From: an uncultured Bacillota bacterium
GTDB lineage: Bacteria > Bacillota > Clostridia > Peptostreptococcales > Anaerovoracaceae
Reading direction: 5' to 3'
Length of the DNA stretch: 64,000 nt
Assembly: GCA_927441425.1 (NCBI GenBank)
Contig: CAKMKG010000018.1
Span: 25,881-89,880, forward strand
A program made the position numbers and the translations under genes. Shown here in pieces: positions 37,294 to 47,736 of this stretch; within the stretch, counting starts at the first letter, position 1, and each line of letters begins with the position of its first letter. The notes beneath the pieces were generated by a model. It was given only the letters and a program-made list of their open reading frames with translations. It ran no database searches and was not told the origin of the DNA.

Positions 37294-38649
37294 ATGCACA
37301 TCACACAACGTAAGAAAAATCTGCTGAAAACAATTTCACCAACCAGAATCATCGTTTCCAGCTTTGCCTTGATCATTTTTACAGGCGCCTGTCTGCTGAG
37401 CCTCCCCATTGCATCCAATGACGGCAAAAGCATCGGCTTTCTCGACGCCTTATTTACATCGACCTCTGCAACCTGTGTTACCGGTCTTGTGGTCGCCGAT
37501 ACCCTGACCCAATGGACTCTTTTTGGTCAGCTCGTAATACTACTGTTGATCCAGATAGGCGGTCTGGGTCTTATCACTCTGGCCACCTTCTTCTCCGTAT
37601 TGCTCGGAAGAAAAATCAGCATGAAAGGAAAAATTCTGGCCCAGGAATCCATCAGCGACTACAGTTTTGCAGACGTCATTCGGATGATCAAAAGTGTCAT
37701 CAAGATTACCATCTGTGTAGAAATGATCGGAGCGATCCTCCTTGCCACCAGCTTTGTCCCAAGGTTTGGCGCGAGAGGTATTTACTTATCGATCTTCCAT
37801 TCCATCTCTGCTTTCTGCAATGCAGGCTTTGACCTTATGGGGGATTATCGAAGTCTGACCCTGTTTAGTGGAGATCCCATCGTCATCTATACCATTGCCT
37901 TCCTCATCATTACAGGTGGATTAGGCTTTATCGTATGGAAAGATCTCTATGATTTTCGTAAAACACGGACGCTTTATTTGCACACGAAACTGGTTCTGAT
38001 CATTTCCGCATGCTTGATCGTGTTAGGGGCTTTATTTTTCTTTTTCTCGGAACATTCCAATCCCGAGACCATGGGCCCGATGAATTTCTTCGAAAAAGTA
38101 AATGCGGCTTTGTTCCACTCCGTTACCTGCAGAACTGCCGGATATAATTCACTTCCATTAAACGAAATGACCGAAATGTCAAAAATTATGACGATCTTCC
38201 TGATGTTTATCGGAGCCGCTCCCGGATCCACAGGGGGCGGAATTAAAGTAACCACTTTCGGAATTCTGGTCATGGCGATCATATCAAACATAATGGGAAA
38301 TGAAGAGACTGTTGTCCTGAGGAGAAGAGTCTCTCAGATGGTCGTTAACAAAGCCCTGACAATCGCAGGGCTCAGTATGGTTCTTATCTTTATCATGACA
38401 GCAATCATCATCAATGTAGAAAAGCAGGCCTTTGTCAATGTTCTATACGAAGTCACCTCCGCTTTTGGCACAGTCGGATTATCAACGGGGCTTACACCGG
38501 AGCTGCACAATATCAGCAAGCTCATGCTGGTCTTTACGATGTTCCTTGGCAGAGTCGGACCGCTCAGCTTTGCGATTGCCATCGCCATGAGAGAGAATAA
38601 GAAGCTGCAGAATGCAGTCTATCCGGAAGGCAAAATCATGGTCGGTTAG
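37294..38649 (+). CDS. TrkH/KtrB family potassium uptake channel subunit
   Basis: TSATCVTGL, ISAFCNAGFDLMG, SVTCRTAGYNSL, GAAPGSTGGGIKVTT pore/selectivity motifs; ATG 37294. Confidence 0.92.
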   Translation: MHITQRKKNLLKTISPTRIIVSSFALIIFTGACLLSLPIASNDGKSIGFLDALFTSTSATCVTGLVVADTLTQWTLFGQLVILLLIQIGGLGLITLATFFSVLLGRKISMKGKILAQESISDYSFADVIRMIKSVIKITICVEMIGAILLATSFVPRFGARGIYLSIFHSISAFCNAGFDLMGDYRSLTLFSGDPIVIYTIAFLIITGGLGFIVWKDLYDFRKTRTLYLHTKLVLIISACLIVLGALFFFFSEHSNPETMGPMNFFEKVNAALFHSVTCRTAGYNSLPLNEMTEMSKIMTIFLMFIGAAPGSTGGGIKVTTFGILVMAIISNIMGNEETVVLRRRVSQMVVNKALTIAGLSMVLIFIMTAIIINVEKQAFVNVLYEVTSAFGTVGLSTGLTPELHNISKLMLVFTMFLGRVGPLSFAIAIAMRENKKLQNAVYPEGKIMVG

Positions 38650-38672
38650 AATTCGGCTGCTAACCGCTAAGG

Positions 38673-39356
38673 TTACAGCTGGCCTTCCTTCCACTCTCCC
38701 ACAAAGAGTGCTCTCAAATGCTGTTTATTTTCCGTGTCGGACACAACGATGACAGAATCCCCCTCAAGCAAAACCAAATGCTCCCCGGGCCTCATCACAT
38801 CCTCGTTTTTGATAATGGAAACAAGCTGGCAATCCTTTGGCATTTTAATATCCTTTACTCTCTTGTTGAATACAGGAGAGTTTTTATTTATTTCGATCTC
38901 ACTGACGACGATCTTGTTATTTTTGATGCTTGTCAGGGTCTTCATGCCGGCATAATCCACTTCTTGCTCGATCATATCAGCAATCACCGCCGTACTGCTT
39001 ACGGGAATATCCACGCCGAGTTTTAAAAACACGTTGGTATTTTTAGGGTTGTTTACTCTGGCGATGGTTTTCCTGACTCTGAAATTGTTCTTTGCCAGTT
39101 GACATACGATGAGGTTTTCCTCGTCCTGCCCGGTTACTGCAATCACGATATCCGCTTTCGATGTATCCGCATTCTTCAGAATATCGATCTTGGTCGCGTC
39201 CCCGTGGAAAACGGGGATATTCAGCTCGTTAGCCAATTTCTCGCAGGTCTCGCGTTTCATTTCTATCATACTGATTTTATGATGAAAGGACAGCAGCGTT
39301 TTCGCAAGATAATACCCAACCTTGCCTCCACCTATTATAACAATGTTCATGATCAA
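38673..39356 (-). CDS. TrkA-like RCK (TrkA-N/TrkA-C) potassium channel regulator
   Basis: VIIGGGKVGYYLAKTLL; HGDATKIDIL; TrkA-C region. Confidence 0.92.
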   Translation of the reverse strand: MIMNIVIIGGGKVGYYLAKTLLSFHHKISMIEMKRETCEKLANELNIPVFHGDATKIDILKNADTSKADIVIAVTGQDEENLIVCQLAKNNFRVRKTIARVNNPKNTNVFLKLGVDIPVSSTAVIADMIEQEVDYAGMKTLTSIKNNKIVVSEIEINKNSPVFNKRVKDIKMPKDCQLVSIIKNEDVMRPGEHLVLLEGDSVIVVSDTENKQHLRALFVGEWKEGQL

Positions 39357-39365
39357 ACTCTCTCC

Positions 39366-39977
39366 TTATATCTTTGCTATGATGACCAGCTCATCACCAA
39401 ATTCCAGTTTGGCCGCCGGTTGATAAAAATTGAGCCGACCATCCTTCATAACACCCAGCAGGTGGGCATTCTTGGGAACAGAAATGTCCCTCATCAGTTT
39501 GCCGACATCCTTATCCCCGACCCGTTCATAAATAAATTCGATTCCTGTATTGTCCAAATAGCAAGTCTTTGAACTACATTCCCCCATCATCAGTGCCCGA
39601 AATTCCTGTACGGTCATATCGGTTGGACAGACCGTGTGAACGCCGAACTGATAAAAAACCTGCTCCTTCACCGGATCCTGAACGCGGGCGAAAATACGGG
39701 GAACATGAAATATTTCCTTCGCAATCTGGCAAGCCATCATATTGATATTGTCATCAGGCGTCACCGCAGCAAAGCCGTCCGCGCTCTCTATTCCTGCCTC
39801 CTTTAATACATCCTCATCGATGGGTACGCCGAGTACTGTCACGCCGTGAAAGCTTGGGCCCAGCAGTTTTAAATTCTCGCTGCTGCTATCGACCACTGAA
39901 ATTTCATGCCCTTCCTCAGACATGATTCTGGCAAATTGAGACCCAACCTTGCCGCATCCTGCTACAACAATCTGCAT
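39366..39977 (-). CDS. TrkA-like RCK regulator (second)
   Basis: IVVAGCGKVGSQFARIMSEEGHEISVVD; VGVPIDEDVL-type TrkA-N and TrkA-C. Confidence 0.92.
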   Translation of the reverse strand: MQIVVAGCGKVGSQFARIMSEEGHEISVVDSSSENLKLLGPSFHGVTVLGVPIDEDVLKEAGIESADGFAAVTPDDNINMMACQIAKEIFHVPRIFARVQDPVKEQVFYQFGVHTVCPTDMTVQEFRALMMGECSSKTCYLDNTGIEFIYERVGDKDVGKLMRDISVPKNAHLLGVMKDGRLNFYQPAAKLEFGDELVIIAKI

Positions 39978-40107
39978 CTGTTTATCCTCCTGGCGGAAAT
40001 TTTATCCGTATTTAATTTGTTTTAATCCCTTTTTAAACGCTATGCTCAGCAACATTATTATAAACAGTTGCCTCGGATATTACAAACATTTCCTTTCAAG
40101 ACGTGGA

Positions 40108-40133
40108 AAGGCCCTGAAAGAATTCAGGGCCTT
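40108..40133 (-). terminator. Terminator-like hairpin downstream of the 5'-nucleotidase
   Basis: aaggccctga aagaat tcagggcctt, 10-bp perfect stem. Confidence 0.7.
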
Positions 40134-40160
40134 GCTCCGTGATTAATTGATACAATTATA

Positions 40161-42254
40161 TTACTCGATTGCCGCCGGCGCAGCCTGTTCTGCTAGGAAG
40201 CGGCTGACGATCACTGCGGTCTCGGCTCTAGTTGCTTTCGTCTGAGGGCCGAAGCTGCCGTCGGGATAGCCAGAGAGGTAGGCCTTCAAGGATGCAAACA
40301 TCACACCTTCACTGGCCCAATCGTTGATTTTATCAAGGTCGGTATAATTCAACTGGATTGCCCATTCACCGACAGGTCCTTTGTTGATGTATTTGCAGTA
40401 ATTGGTTAGTATGACCGCCATTTGTTCTCTTGTGATCGGCGTCATCGGTCCAAAAATGTCATCGGACATTCCGGTGACGATGGCGTTTTCATTGGCCCAT
40501 TCCACATAGCCACCATACCAGCTGCTCATATTGACATCAGTAAATTCGGTTTCTGTGTAGCCGGTAACATTCGCACCATTGATTCTGCCAAGGACCGTTA
40601 CAAACATTGCTCTCGTCATGGCTGCATTTGGCTGGAAGCTCTCTTCCGAAACACCTGTGAAGAGCTTTTGGTCATACACTGTCTTGATGGAATCCTTCGC
40701 CCAGTGAGTAACCACATCTGTATAAGGGGTAAGCATCACTTTAATTCTGTTCTGCGCTTTCGCATAACGATTATCTACCGTTCCGCCCAGTCCTTGTTCG
40801 ATATATTTTACAAGCGCCTCGTCCAATGCTCCAAATTCACCGGTTTTGTCGTATTTTGCAAGCATAGTGTATCCATCGCCTCCAACCTGGGTGAAGTCAT
40901 TGGTTGCCAGCGTATATATTTTCTCAAGGTCAAGGGGTACACCGTTAATTGTTACATTTTGGACTCTGCTCTCCGTGAGGTACGTATGGACCTCGTAGCT
41001 CATTCCTGCTACTTGCGGGAAGCCCCCGCTTGCCGCAGGTGCTGATTTTGTTCCGTGGTTCAGCGCAGCCAGCAGATCGGCGCCTGTTATTTTAATGGTG
41101 ACGACCAAGTTTCCAAAGGGGAATACGGAATTGATTTGCCCATAGGTGATGTCTCCGATCTCAATCGTCGTTCGGATACCACCCCCGTTGGTCAGCGCAA
41201 CATCAGCACCGGAGATCCATTTCAAAGCATCTCCTGCTAGATCACCCAGGTTGGTTTCTTGGGTTCGGACACCCGGGTCCCTGTTTCCGTCCAGCTTAAT
41301 TTCGGTCTTGGCGACCACTTTGTCCAAAGCCGGTTGGATTTCAGCCTTCTTTTCGTCGATGAGCGCTTTTACCATCTCATCCTGTTTTGGTTCTGTAATG
41401 AGGGATGCGGTAAATTGATCCCCATCAATCCCTATTTTTCCAATTGCCTTCAATTGGGTTCCGGTCTGTGCCAGGAGGACCTCCGCCCCGGCCTTATCTT
41501 TTAACACCTCACCTTTTTCCAGCGTCGTATGGCTGTGCCCGTCAATAAAGACGTCAAGACCCGTCACCTGTGGGATCAAATCTGTTGATCGATAAGGCAT
41601 GCTTTCCTGATCCGTTCCCAGATGGCCCAACGCAACGATATAGTCTGCACCGTCTGTCTTCAGCTTGTCGATTTGAGCCTGTACCAGCGCGGCCAGTTCT
41701 TTTTCATTAAACTGATATCCCTGAACATTCAGGGGGTTTGTTTTTGTTGCGGTTTCAGGAGTGGAAATTCCCAGAATTCCGACTTTTTTATCCCCTGCAG
41801 TATAAAGCTTTGAAGCAGAAAATACGGCAGTTTTGCTTGTGTCGGTAAAATTTGCAGAAAGCAAATCAAATTTCATCAGCTTGGATAGCGCAAGAAGTCG
41901 AGCAGTTCCATAATTGAAGTCATGGTTACCGGGAGTCATTGCAGTATAGCCCACTGCATTCATGATCTCCACAATGTTTTCTCCCTGAGAAAGATTTGCG
42001 ATCGGGAAGCCGTGAATCGCATCCCCCGCATCCAGCACAAGTACCGCAGATCCCTTGCCTTCATAATAATCCTTCCATCCCTTGACGGATGCATAGCCTA
42101 AGTCGCTGTCCACCTTACTGTGAACGTCGTTTGTGTGCAGGATTACAATCGGTTCTGCTGTTGCTGCAGTATCCGCAAACACGAACGTAAACTGCAAAGA
42201 AAACAGCATAACAATCGTCATGATGACACAGAAGTATTTACGATATTTGTTCAT
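40161..42254 (-). CDS. Secreted 5'-nucleotidase/2',3'-cyclic phosphodiesterase with C-terminal SLH domains
   Basis: Signal peptide; ILHTNDVHS, TPGNHDFNYG, GHSHT; three SLH-type repeats (DVVTHWAKDSI, FTDVNMSSWYGGYVEWA, YTDLDKINDWASEGVMFA). Confidence 0.92.
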   Translation of the reverse strand: MNKYRKYFCVIMTIVMLFSLQFTFVFADTAATAEPIVILHTNDVHSKVDSDLGYASVKGWKDYYEGKGSAVLVLDAGDAIHGFPIANLSQGENIVEIMNAVGYTAMTPGNHDFNYGTARLLALSKLMKFDLLSANFTDTSKTAVFSASKLYTAGDKKVGILGISTPETATKTNPLNVQGYQFNEKELAALVQAQIDKLKTDGADYIVALGHLGTDQESMPYRSTDLIPQVTGLDVFIDGHSHTTLEKGEVLKDKAGAEVLLAQTGTQLKAIGKIGIDGDQFTASLITEPKQDEMVKALIDEKKAEIQPALDKVVAKTEIKLDGNRDPGVRTQETNLGDLAGDALKWISGADVALTNGGGIRTTIEIGDITYGQINSVFPFGNLVVTIKITGADLLAALNHGTKSAPAASGGFPQVAGMSYEVHTYLTESRVQNVTINGVPLDLEKIYTLATNDFTQVGGDGYTMLAKYDKTGEFGALDEALVKYIEQGLGGTVDNRYAKAQNRIKVMLTPYTDVVTHWAKDSIKTVYDQKLFTGVSEESFQPNAAMTRAMFVTVLGRINGANVTGYTETEFTDVNMSSWYGGYVEWANENAIVTGMSDDIFGPMTPITREQMAVILTNYCKYINKGPVGEWAIQLNYTDLDKINDWASEGVMFASLKAYLSGYPDGSFGPQTKATRAETAVIVSRFLAEQAAPAAIE

Positions 42255-42348
42255 TTGACACCCTCCTTCGTTTTTGATTATACTCTATACCAAAATTTGG
42301 GTTGTCTCAAGGTTTTTCTTTCACTTTCACTTGGAACGACTTTCTCTG

Positions 42349-44874
42349 TCACTTTCTCCTATAATTCGGCAGTACCTTGTCCACAAACAATTTCACAATT
42401 TTCGGGTCGAACTGTATCCCTGCATTTTTCCTGATTTCCATTTCGGCTTCTGCATCAGACATCGCCTTCCGGTAGGCCCGATCTTCTGTCATGGCGTCGT
42501 AGGCATCCACCACAGAGACAATTCTGGAAATCAGTGGAATTTCCTCCTCCTTGATGCACTGCGGGTAGCCCTTCCCATCCCAGCGCTCATGAAGGGAAAG
42601 GATGTATTCAGCGATGGGCACCAGATCGGGAGACGACATGGCAATGCGATACCCAATTTCAGAGTGCTTTTTCATCTTGATCCATTCTTCTTCATTCAGC
42701 TTGTCTTGCTTGTTCAGTATCCGGTCGTCAATGCCCACCTTCCCGATGTCATGAAGGGTTGCGACCAGCTCCAGCACATCAAGCTCCTGCTGTGAAAGCT
42801 TCATTTGTTTTCCAAGCTCTTTGGACAAATGGGTCAAGCGTTCTGCATGCTCCTGGGTCTCATGACTCTTTTCGTGCATCGTTGCCTTGATAGAGGCAAT
42901 AATTACGCTGTGAGAGCTCTTATGCTCCAGCAGCTTCCGTTTGTACATGAAATCCTCCGCCAACTTAACGATACTCTCAAGAGGCTCGCTTATCGTCTCC
43001 TTTGTGGCAAAGCCAAGGGAAATATTGATGGAATATACTTCGTTTGTTAGTTTCTGGTTGTATTCCTCACATTTCTGTTTGATTTGCTCCATGATTTCAT
43101 TTACCGTTTCAGCTGTCGTCCACGGCATCAGAATCATAAATTCGTCACCACCGGTCCTTGCCGCAATGTCGCTGTCTCGGCAGCAGCTTTCTATGATTTT
43201 CGCAGTTTCTGTTATGAGAACGTCTCCCTCTGCGTGACCAAAGGCGTCATTGACAAGCTTTACCCCATTGATATCACCGATCATGACTGACAGCGGCAGA
43301 AAGTCCTCTCTGTCAACTCGTTCCTTCTCCATCTCCAGATATCTCCGGTTGTAAATCCCAGTCAGAAAATCATGGTAGTTCAAATAAACTATCTCTTCCT
43401 CTTTTCGTTTCATGTCGTCAATATCAATAATCAATCCCTCAAGAGCTTCTACCTTTCCGGATTCATCGTATATCGCTTGGCCTTGTTCAAAAACCCATTT
43501 TGTCTCGCCGGAAGCGGTTATGATTTCATACTCCTCCGCTAGTTTTGCTCCGTTTTCCACTGCTTTGAACCATTCCTCCCACAAATGCTGCCGATAGGGG
43601 GGGCGGATCAAGTCATTGAAGGCGACTGCCTTATTGTTGATCAGGCTGTCGGAAGGGTAGCCGGTCAGTTCGAGACAGCCTTTGGAAGCAAAAAGCATCG
43701 TCCAATTCTTGTCATATTTGCAGCGATACGCCATTCCAGGCAAATTGGATAGCAGTACCGCATAGCTGCGTTCACTTTCTCGCAGCTCCTTTTCTACTTT
43801 TACCCTCTCGGTAATATCCTCTACAATGCACAGATAATCTTGCTCTTCTCTTCCACCGAATCTGAGGGGCGCTACGGTAATATTGGCCCAAACAGTATCA
43901 CCGGCAGGCTTTATATACCTTTTGTTCATTGTATAGCTTTCGATTTCCTCCGCCTTCAGTTGTTTGTATTTCTCAATTTCCCGCGCAAGATCTTCCGGGT
44001 GGGTAAATTCTTTCCAACCGGCAGCTTTTATTTCCTCATTGGAACGTCCGACAATATTTTTGTACATAGAATTATATTCTGCTTTGCCTTCGCTGTTTAT
44101 CGAGATACCGACGGGAGACTGTTCAAATACGGTCCGAAACAATTCTTCTTCCTTGCGCAGTCTCACATTGGCCTCAGACAGCTTTCGTCTTTCCTCTCGC
44201 ATCGAGGCATTCGTCCGAATGACAGCAATCAGAGCCAGATACAGCAGGAGGATGCCAAGTGCAACCACGAAGGCTTGCAGCGTAAAGACGGATGCATGAC
44301 GGTACCACATATCAACGGTATAATCGACGCCAAATACCGCAATAATCTCTCCCGTATCCTCATCCTTCATGGGAATCAGTACGCTGACCCATGTCCCCCA
44401 ACGATCCTCACTATTCATGACGATAGGCTGCCCATCATAAAACGGCTGTTTGTCTTCCTTGACGGCTTCTGTATACTCTTGTCCGGGGGGGGAATGATCC
44501 TCGGAATCTTCCGGCTCCGAATCGGCGACGAAGTAAATCCTCCCCTCTCTCATCTTAAACAGGTAGGCGAATCGAATCTCCCTATGTGCAGCTGCGATTT
44601 CATGCAGCCTTTCCTTTGTTTCAATATATTCCCTTTTCCCCAAATCATGTAGGCTCAGTTCCAATGCCTTCACGTTTTCCTCGTCAATACATGCTTCCGC
44701 GACGGAAGCTAGTTTTAATGCTTCATCCCTGGTGCTTTCAGCCGCTCGCTCCCAAACATAGAAAATCATCAGAGAGCATAAAATCAGCATAATAAAAAAC
44801 GAGGCAAAAAAGAATGTTTTTGCCCTTGCCGTCTCTCCAATTATATTTATCATCAAGCTTCTTAGTCTAGCCAT
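42349..44874 (-). CDS. Sensor protein: extracytoplasmic domain, PAS x2, GGDEF and HD-GYP
   Basis: RTGGDEFMI; HDIGKVGIDDRIL and LHERWDGKGYP; PAS/PAC EQSPVGISINSEGKAEYN. Confidence 0.92.
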   Translation of the reverse strand: MARLRSLMINIIGETARAKTFFFASFFIMLILCSLMIFYVWERAAESTRDEALKLASVAEACIDEENVKALELSLHDLGKREYIETKERLHEIAAAHREIRFAYLFKMREGRIYFVADSEPEDSEDHSPPGQEYTEAVKEDKQPFYDGQPIVMNSEDRWGTWVSVLIPMKDEDTGEIIAVFGVDYTVDMWYRHASVFTLQAFVVALGILLLYLALIAVIRTNASMREERRKLSEANVRLRKEEELFRTVFEQSPVGISINSEGKAEYNSMYKNIVGRSNEEIKAAGWKEFTHPEDLAREIEKYKQLKAEEIESYTMNKRYIKPAGDTVWANITVAPLRFGGREEQDYLCIVEDITERVKVEKELRESERSYAVLLSNLPGMAYRCKYDKNWTMLFASKGCLELTGYPSDSLINNKAVAFNDLIRPPYRQHLWEEWFKAVENGAKLAEEYEIITASGETKWVFEQGQAIYDESGKVEALEGLIIDIDDMKRKEEEIVYLNYHDFLTGIYNRRYLEMEKERVDREDFLPLSVMIGDINGVKLVNDAFGHAEGDVLITETAKIIESCCRDSDIAARTGGDEFMILMPWTTAETVNEIMEQIKQKCEEYNQKLTNEVYSINISLGFATKETISEPLESIVKLAEDFMYKRKLLEHKSSHSVIIASIKATMHEKSHETQEHAERLTHLSKELGKQMKLSQQELDVLELVATLHDIGKVGIDDRILNKQDKLNEEEWIKMKKHSEIGYRIAMSSPDLVPIAEYILSLHERWDGKGYPQCIKEEEIPLISRIVSVVDAYDAMTEDRAYRKAMSDAEAEMEIRKNAGIQFDPKIVKLFVDKVLPNYRRK

Positions 44875-45043
44875 CGCTGTGCTCCTTATTCTAGCAAAAC
44901 TTCTTCCTTGTGCTAAGGTTAGTTTACCCTAAATTTCGACATGATTCAACAAATTTTTATGGTGCCATCGGGACAGAAATCTTGATGATTCTATTGTTTT
45001 GTTATGGTATGATGGAGTGGCAAACTATTATTCAGGAGGCAGC

Positions 45044-45646
45044 ATGCTAATTCTTAAAAAAACCTTGACGGTCATTTTCGCTTTCCTTTGTAACGGTATG
45101 GCGATCAGCCTGTTTCTATTGGCCGGATTCGGTCTGGACTCCATCAGCGTATTTTCTGCAGGTCTGGCAAATGTCTTCCACACAACGGTAGGCATGGCAA
45201 GCCTCGGATTTTATTTCGTCGTGATTCTTGTCACCTTTTTTGTCGATCGCCGCTATATCAGCGTAGCCACCTTGCTTTCCCTTGTGATCGTAGGTCCGTC
45301 CATCGACCTCTTTATGCAGCTATTTCGCTATGTTGTGACGCCTGAATCCGACCTGCTCCTTCGGATTATATTTTTTATCATTGCCTATCTGAGTCTTGCA
45401 TTTGCCGTAGCCTTATATCTTTCCGTAAATTTGGGAATTTCGGGGGCCGACATGATTCCCGTCATCGTCTCCGACAAGGCGCACCGACAGTTCAGATGGT
45501 GTAAGGTTATTTTTGATATCACGGTGATCCTCATCGGAGTTTTTCTGGGCGGTTCCTTTGGAATCGGTACGATCATCGTGGGGTTCCTCACCGGCCCGAC
45601 GATTCAGTTCTTCCGAAAAAACCTGGAAAAGAGGATTCAAAAATGA
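45044..45646 (+). CDS. YczE/YitT-like integral membrane protein
   Basis: GLANVFHTTVGMASLGFYFVVILVTFFVDRRYISVATLLS; ATG 45044 with AGGAGG RBS. Confidence 0.75.
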   Translation: MLILKKTLTVIFAFLCNGMAISLFLLAGFGLDSISVFSAGLANVFHTTVGMASLGFYFVVILVTFFVDRRYISVATLLSLVIVGPSIDLFMQLFRYVVTPESDLLLRIIFFIIAYLSLAFAVALYLSVNLGISGADMIPVIVSDKAHRQFRWCKVIFDITVILIGVFLGGSFGIGTIIVGFLTGPTIQFFRKNLEKRIQK

Positions 45647-46506
45647 AAAGTACCATAAAACAAAAGGGAATCCTTCTGATGCTTCTATCTGCGCTGCTGT
45701 TTTCGGCGATGCAGGTTATCATCAATATAACGGGCGAACGAGTTCCTCTCATGGAGCAGGTGTTTTTCCGAAATATCGTAAGTCTGGTCCTGTGCTTCGT
45801 TATCATTAAGCGCCATGGCCTTTCCATGTTTGGAGAAAGAAAGTATCAACCCTGGCTTTTCATGCGTTCCGGCTTTGGTCTTTTGGGTCTGGTTTCCTTG
45901 TTCTATGCAGCGTCCCGCGCAGCGCAGGCCGATGTGACAATTTTAAGCAAGCTTTCCCCTTTTCTGATCACCTTATTTGCGTTTTGGTTCTTGAAGGAAA
46001 GGATTGCAAGAATTCAGATTCCGTCGCTGATCATCGCATTTGGTGGCGCTTTTTTGGTTGCGAATCCTTCTTTCCATTCCAACCCATTCCCCCTCTTTCT
46101 CGCTTTTTTATGCGCAATTTTTTCCAGCGTATCCTATACACTGCTGGCCTACTTTAAGGATAAGGTGGATGGGATAACCGTCATCATGCATTTTTCAACC
46201 TTCTGTACCGTGGTATCCCTTCCCTTCTTCGCAATGAATATGCAATTGCCCAGCATGAGCGATTTTCTGCTGCTACTGCTCATGGGGATCTTCGGCGGGT
46301 TCGGTCAGATTGCCCTCACCTATGCCTACCGTATGGCTCCGGCAGCCGAGGTGAGCATTTATAATTATGCCGGCATTCTCTTCTCTATGTTTCTGGGCTA
46401 TATAATTCTTGGAGAAACCGTCCCCATCACCTCTCTCATGGGCGGAGGTCTGGTTGTGCTGGCTTCCCTGCTCGCTTATCGATATTCCAGACACCCCGTT
46501 GAATAA
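45643..46506 (+). CDS. EamA/DMT-family transporter
   Basis: Ten TM, two EamA halves; 4-nt overlap with the preceding gene. Confidence 0.88.
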   Translation: MKSTIKQKGILLMLLSALLFSAMQVIINITGERVPLMEQVFFRNIVSLVLCFVIIKRHGLSMFGERKYQPWLFMRSGFGLLGLVSLFYAASRAAQADVTILSKLSPFLITLFAFWFLKERIARIQIPSLIIAFGGAFLVANPSFHSNPFPLFLAFLCAIFSSVSYTLLAYFKDKVDGITVIMHFSTFCTVVSLPFFAMNMQLPSMSDFLLLLLMGIFGGFGQIALTYAYRMAPAAEVSIYNYAGILFSMFLGYIILGETVPITSLMGGGLVVLASLLAYRYSRHPVE

Positions 46507-46513
46507 CGGTATA

Positions 46514-46543
46514 TTGACTGAAATTAAGGGCAGGGTATATAAT
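46514..46543 (+). promoter_or_regulatory. Candidate sigma-A promoter of alr (ttgact N18 tataat)
   Basis: ttgact 46514-46519, tataat 46538-46543. Confidence 0.5.
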
Positions 46544-46601
46544 AATGCCGTTATATTAATTTTGCATTTCTTATCTGGAATTGAAGGAAAGGAATATTTG
46601 T

Positions 46602-47732
46602 ATGTGGAAAGACGCGTTAAGACCGGTTTGGACAGAAATCAATCTGAGTAATCTCGATTATAATATAAAACAGATCCGGCAAAAGGTGGGCGACAAGGAG
46701 ATTATCGGTGTTGTCAAGGCGGATGGTTACGGTCATGGTTCTGTGGAGGTTTCAAAGGTGCTTTTGGAAAACGGGGTGAAGACCCTTGCCATTGCAACCC
46801 TCCAGGAGGCAATCACGCTGAGGGAGAGCGGAATCACCTGTCCCATCATCATGCTGGGCATCACTCCGGAACTGTACGTCGATACCCTGCTGCACTATGA
46901 CATTACTCCCGTTACCTCTTCCTATGAAAATGCAGCTGCTCTATCCAAGGCAGCCGAGGCCGAGGGCAAAACCATTGATGCTTATGTTGCACTTGATACG
47001 GGAATGGGGCGTATCGGTTTTCTTCCTGAGGATGAAAGCATTGAAGAATTTATAAAAATTAACAGACTTACCAATCTGAAAATCAAAGGGCTGTTCTCCC
47101 ATTTTGCAACTGCGGATGAAAAGGACAAGACCTTTGCTGCGCTGCAGCTATCCCATTACAATACGATGTACGAAAAGTTAGAGCAGGCCGGTGTAGCCAT
47201 CCCCTCTAGGACTATCGCAAACAGCGCAGCTATTATGGAACTCCCGTCCGCATATTTCGATGCGGTACGACCCGGTATCGTTTTATACGGTTGTTATCCA
47301 TCCCAGGAAGTCGATAGAAATCGGCTTTCCATCAAACCGGTCATGTCGGTGAAAGCGAATATTGTTCATCTGAAAAAGGTTCCGTCCGGATCATCCGTCA
47401 GCTACGGAAGAAGATTCATGACGGAGCGAGAAAGCCTGATCGCCACATTGACTCTTGGCTACGCGGATGGCTATCCAAGATATCTGTCCGGAAAGGGTCG
47501 TGTCATTGTGAACGGAGTTTATGCTCCGGTGGTTGGAAATATCTGCATGGATCAATGCATGATCGATGTGACCGATGTGCCTGACGTGAAGCTTGGAGAC
47601 GAGGTTGTGCTGATGGGAAGCCAGGGAGATCTAATGATTCCGGCGGATGAGATCGGAGAAAAAACCGGAACCATCAATTACGAAATCGTATGTGCCTTCG
47701 GCCAGCGACTGCCCAAGGTATATATCCGGTAA
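46602..47732 (+). CDS. alr: Alanine racemase
   Basis: PLP-lysine motif VVKADGYGHG, GMGRIGF, NICMDQCMIDVT. Confidence 0.95.
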   Translation: MWKDALRPVWTEINLSNLDYNIKQIRQKVGDKEIIGVVKADGYGHGSVEVSKVLLENGVKTLAIATLQEAITLRESGITCPIIMLGITPELYVDTLLHYDITPVTSSYENAAALSKAAEAEGKTIDAYVALDTGMGRIGFLPEDESIEEFIKINRLTNLKIKGLFSHFATADEKDKTFAALQLSHYNTMYEKLEQAGVAIPSRTIANSAAIMELPSAYFDAVRPGIVLYGCYPSQEVDRNRLSIKPVMSVKANIVHLKKVPSGSSVSYGRRFMTERESLIATLTLGYADGYPRYLSGKGRVIVNGVYAPVVGNICMDQCMIDVTDVPDVKLGDEVVLMGSQGDLMIPADEIGEKTGTINYEIVCAFGQRLPKVYIR

Positions 47733-47736
47733 CGCA

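Noticed and set aside
40422-41045. 207-aa + strand ORF
   Set aside because: Antisense to the SLH 5'-nucleotidase; no RBS or family motif
43840-44652. 270-aa + strand ORF
   Set aside because: Antisense to the PAS/GGDEF/HD-GYP gene with Phe/Ile/Arg-rich shadow composition; no start signals
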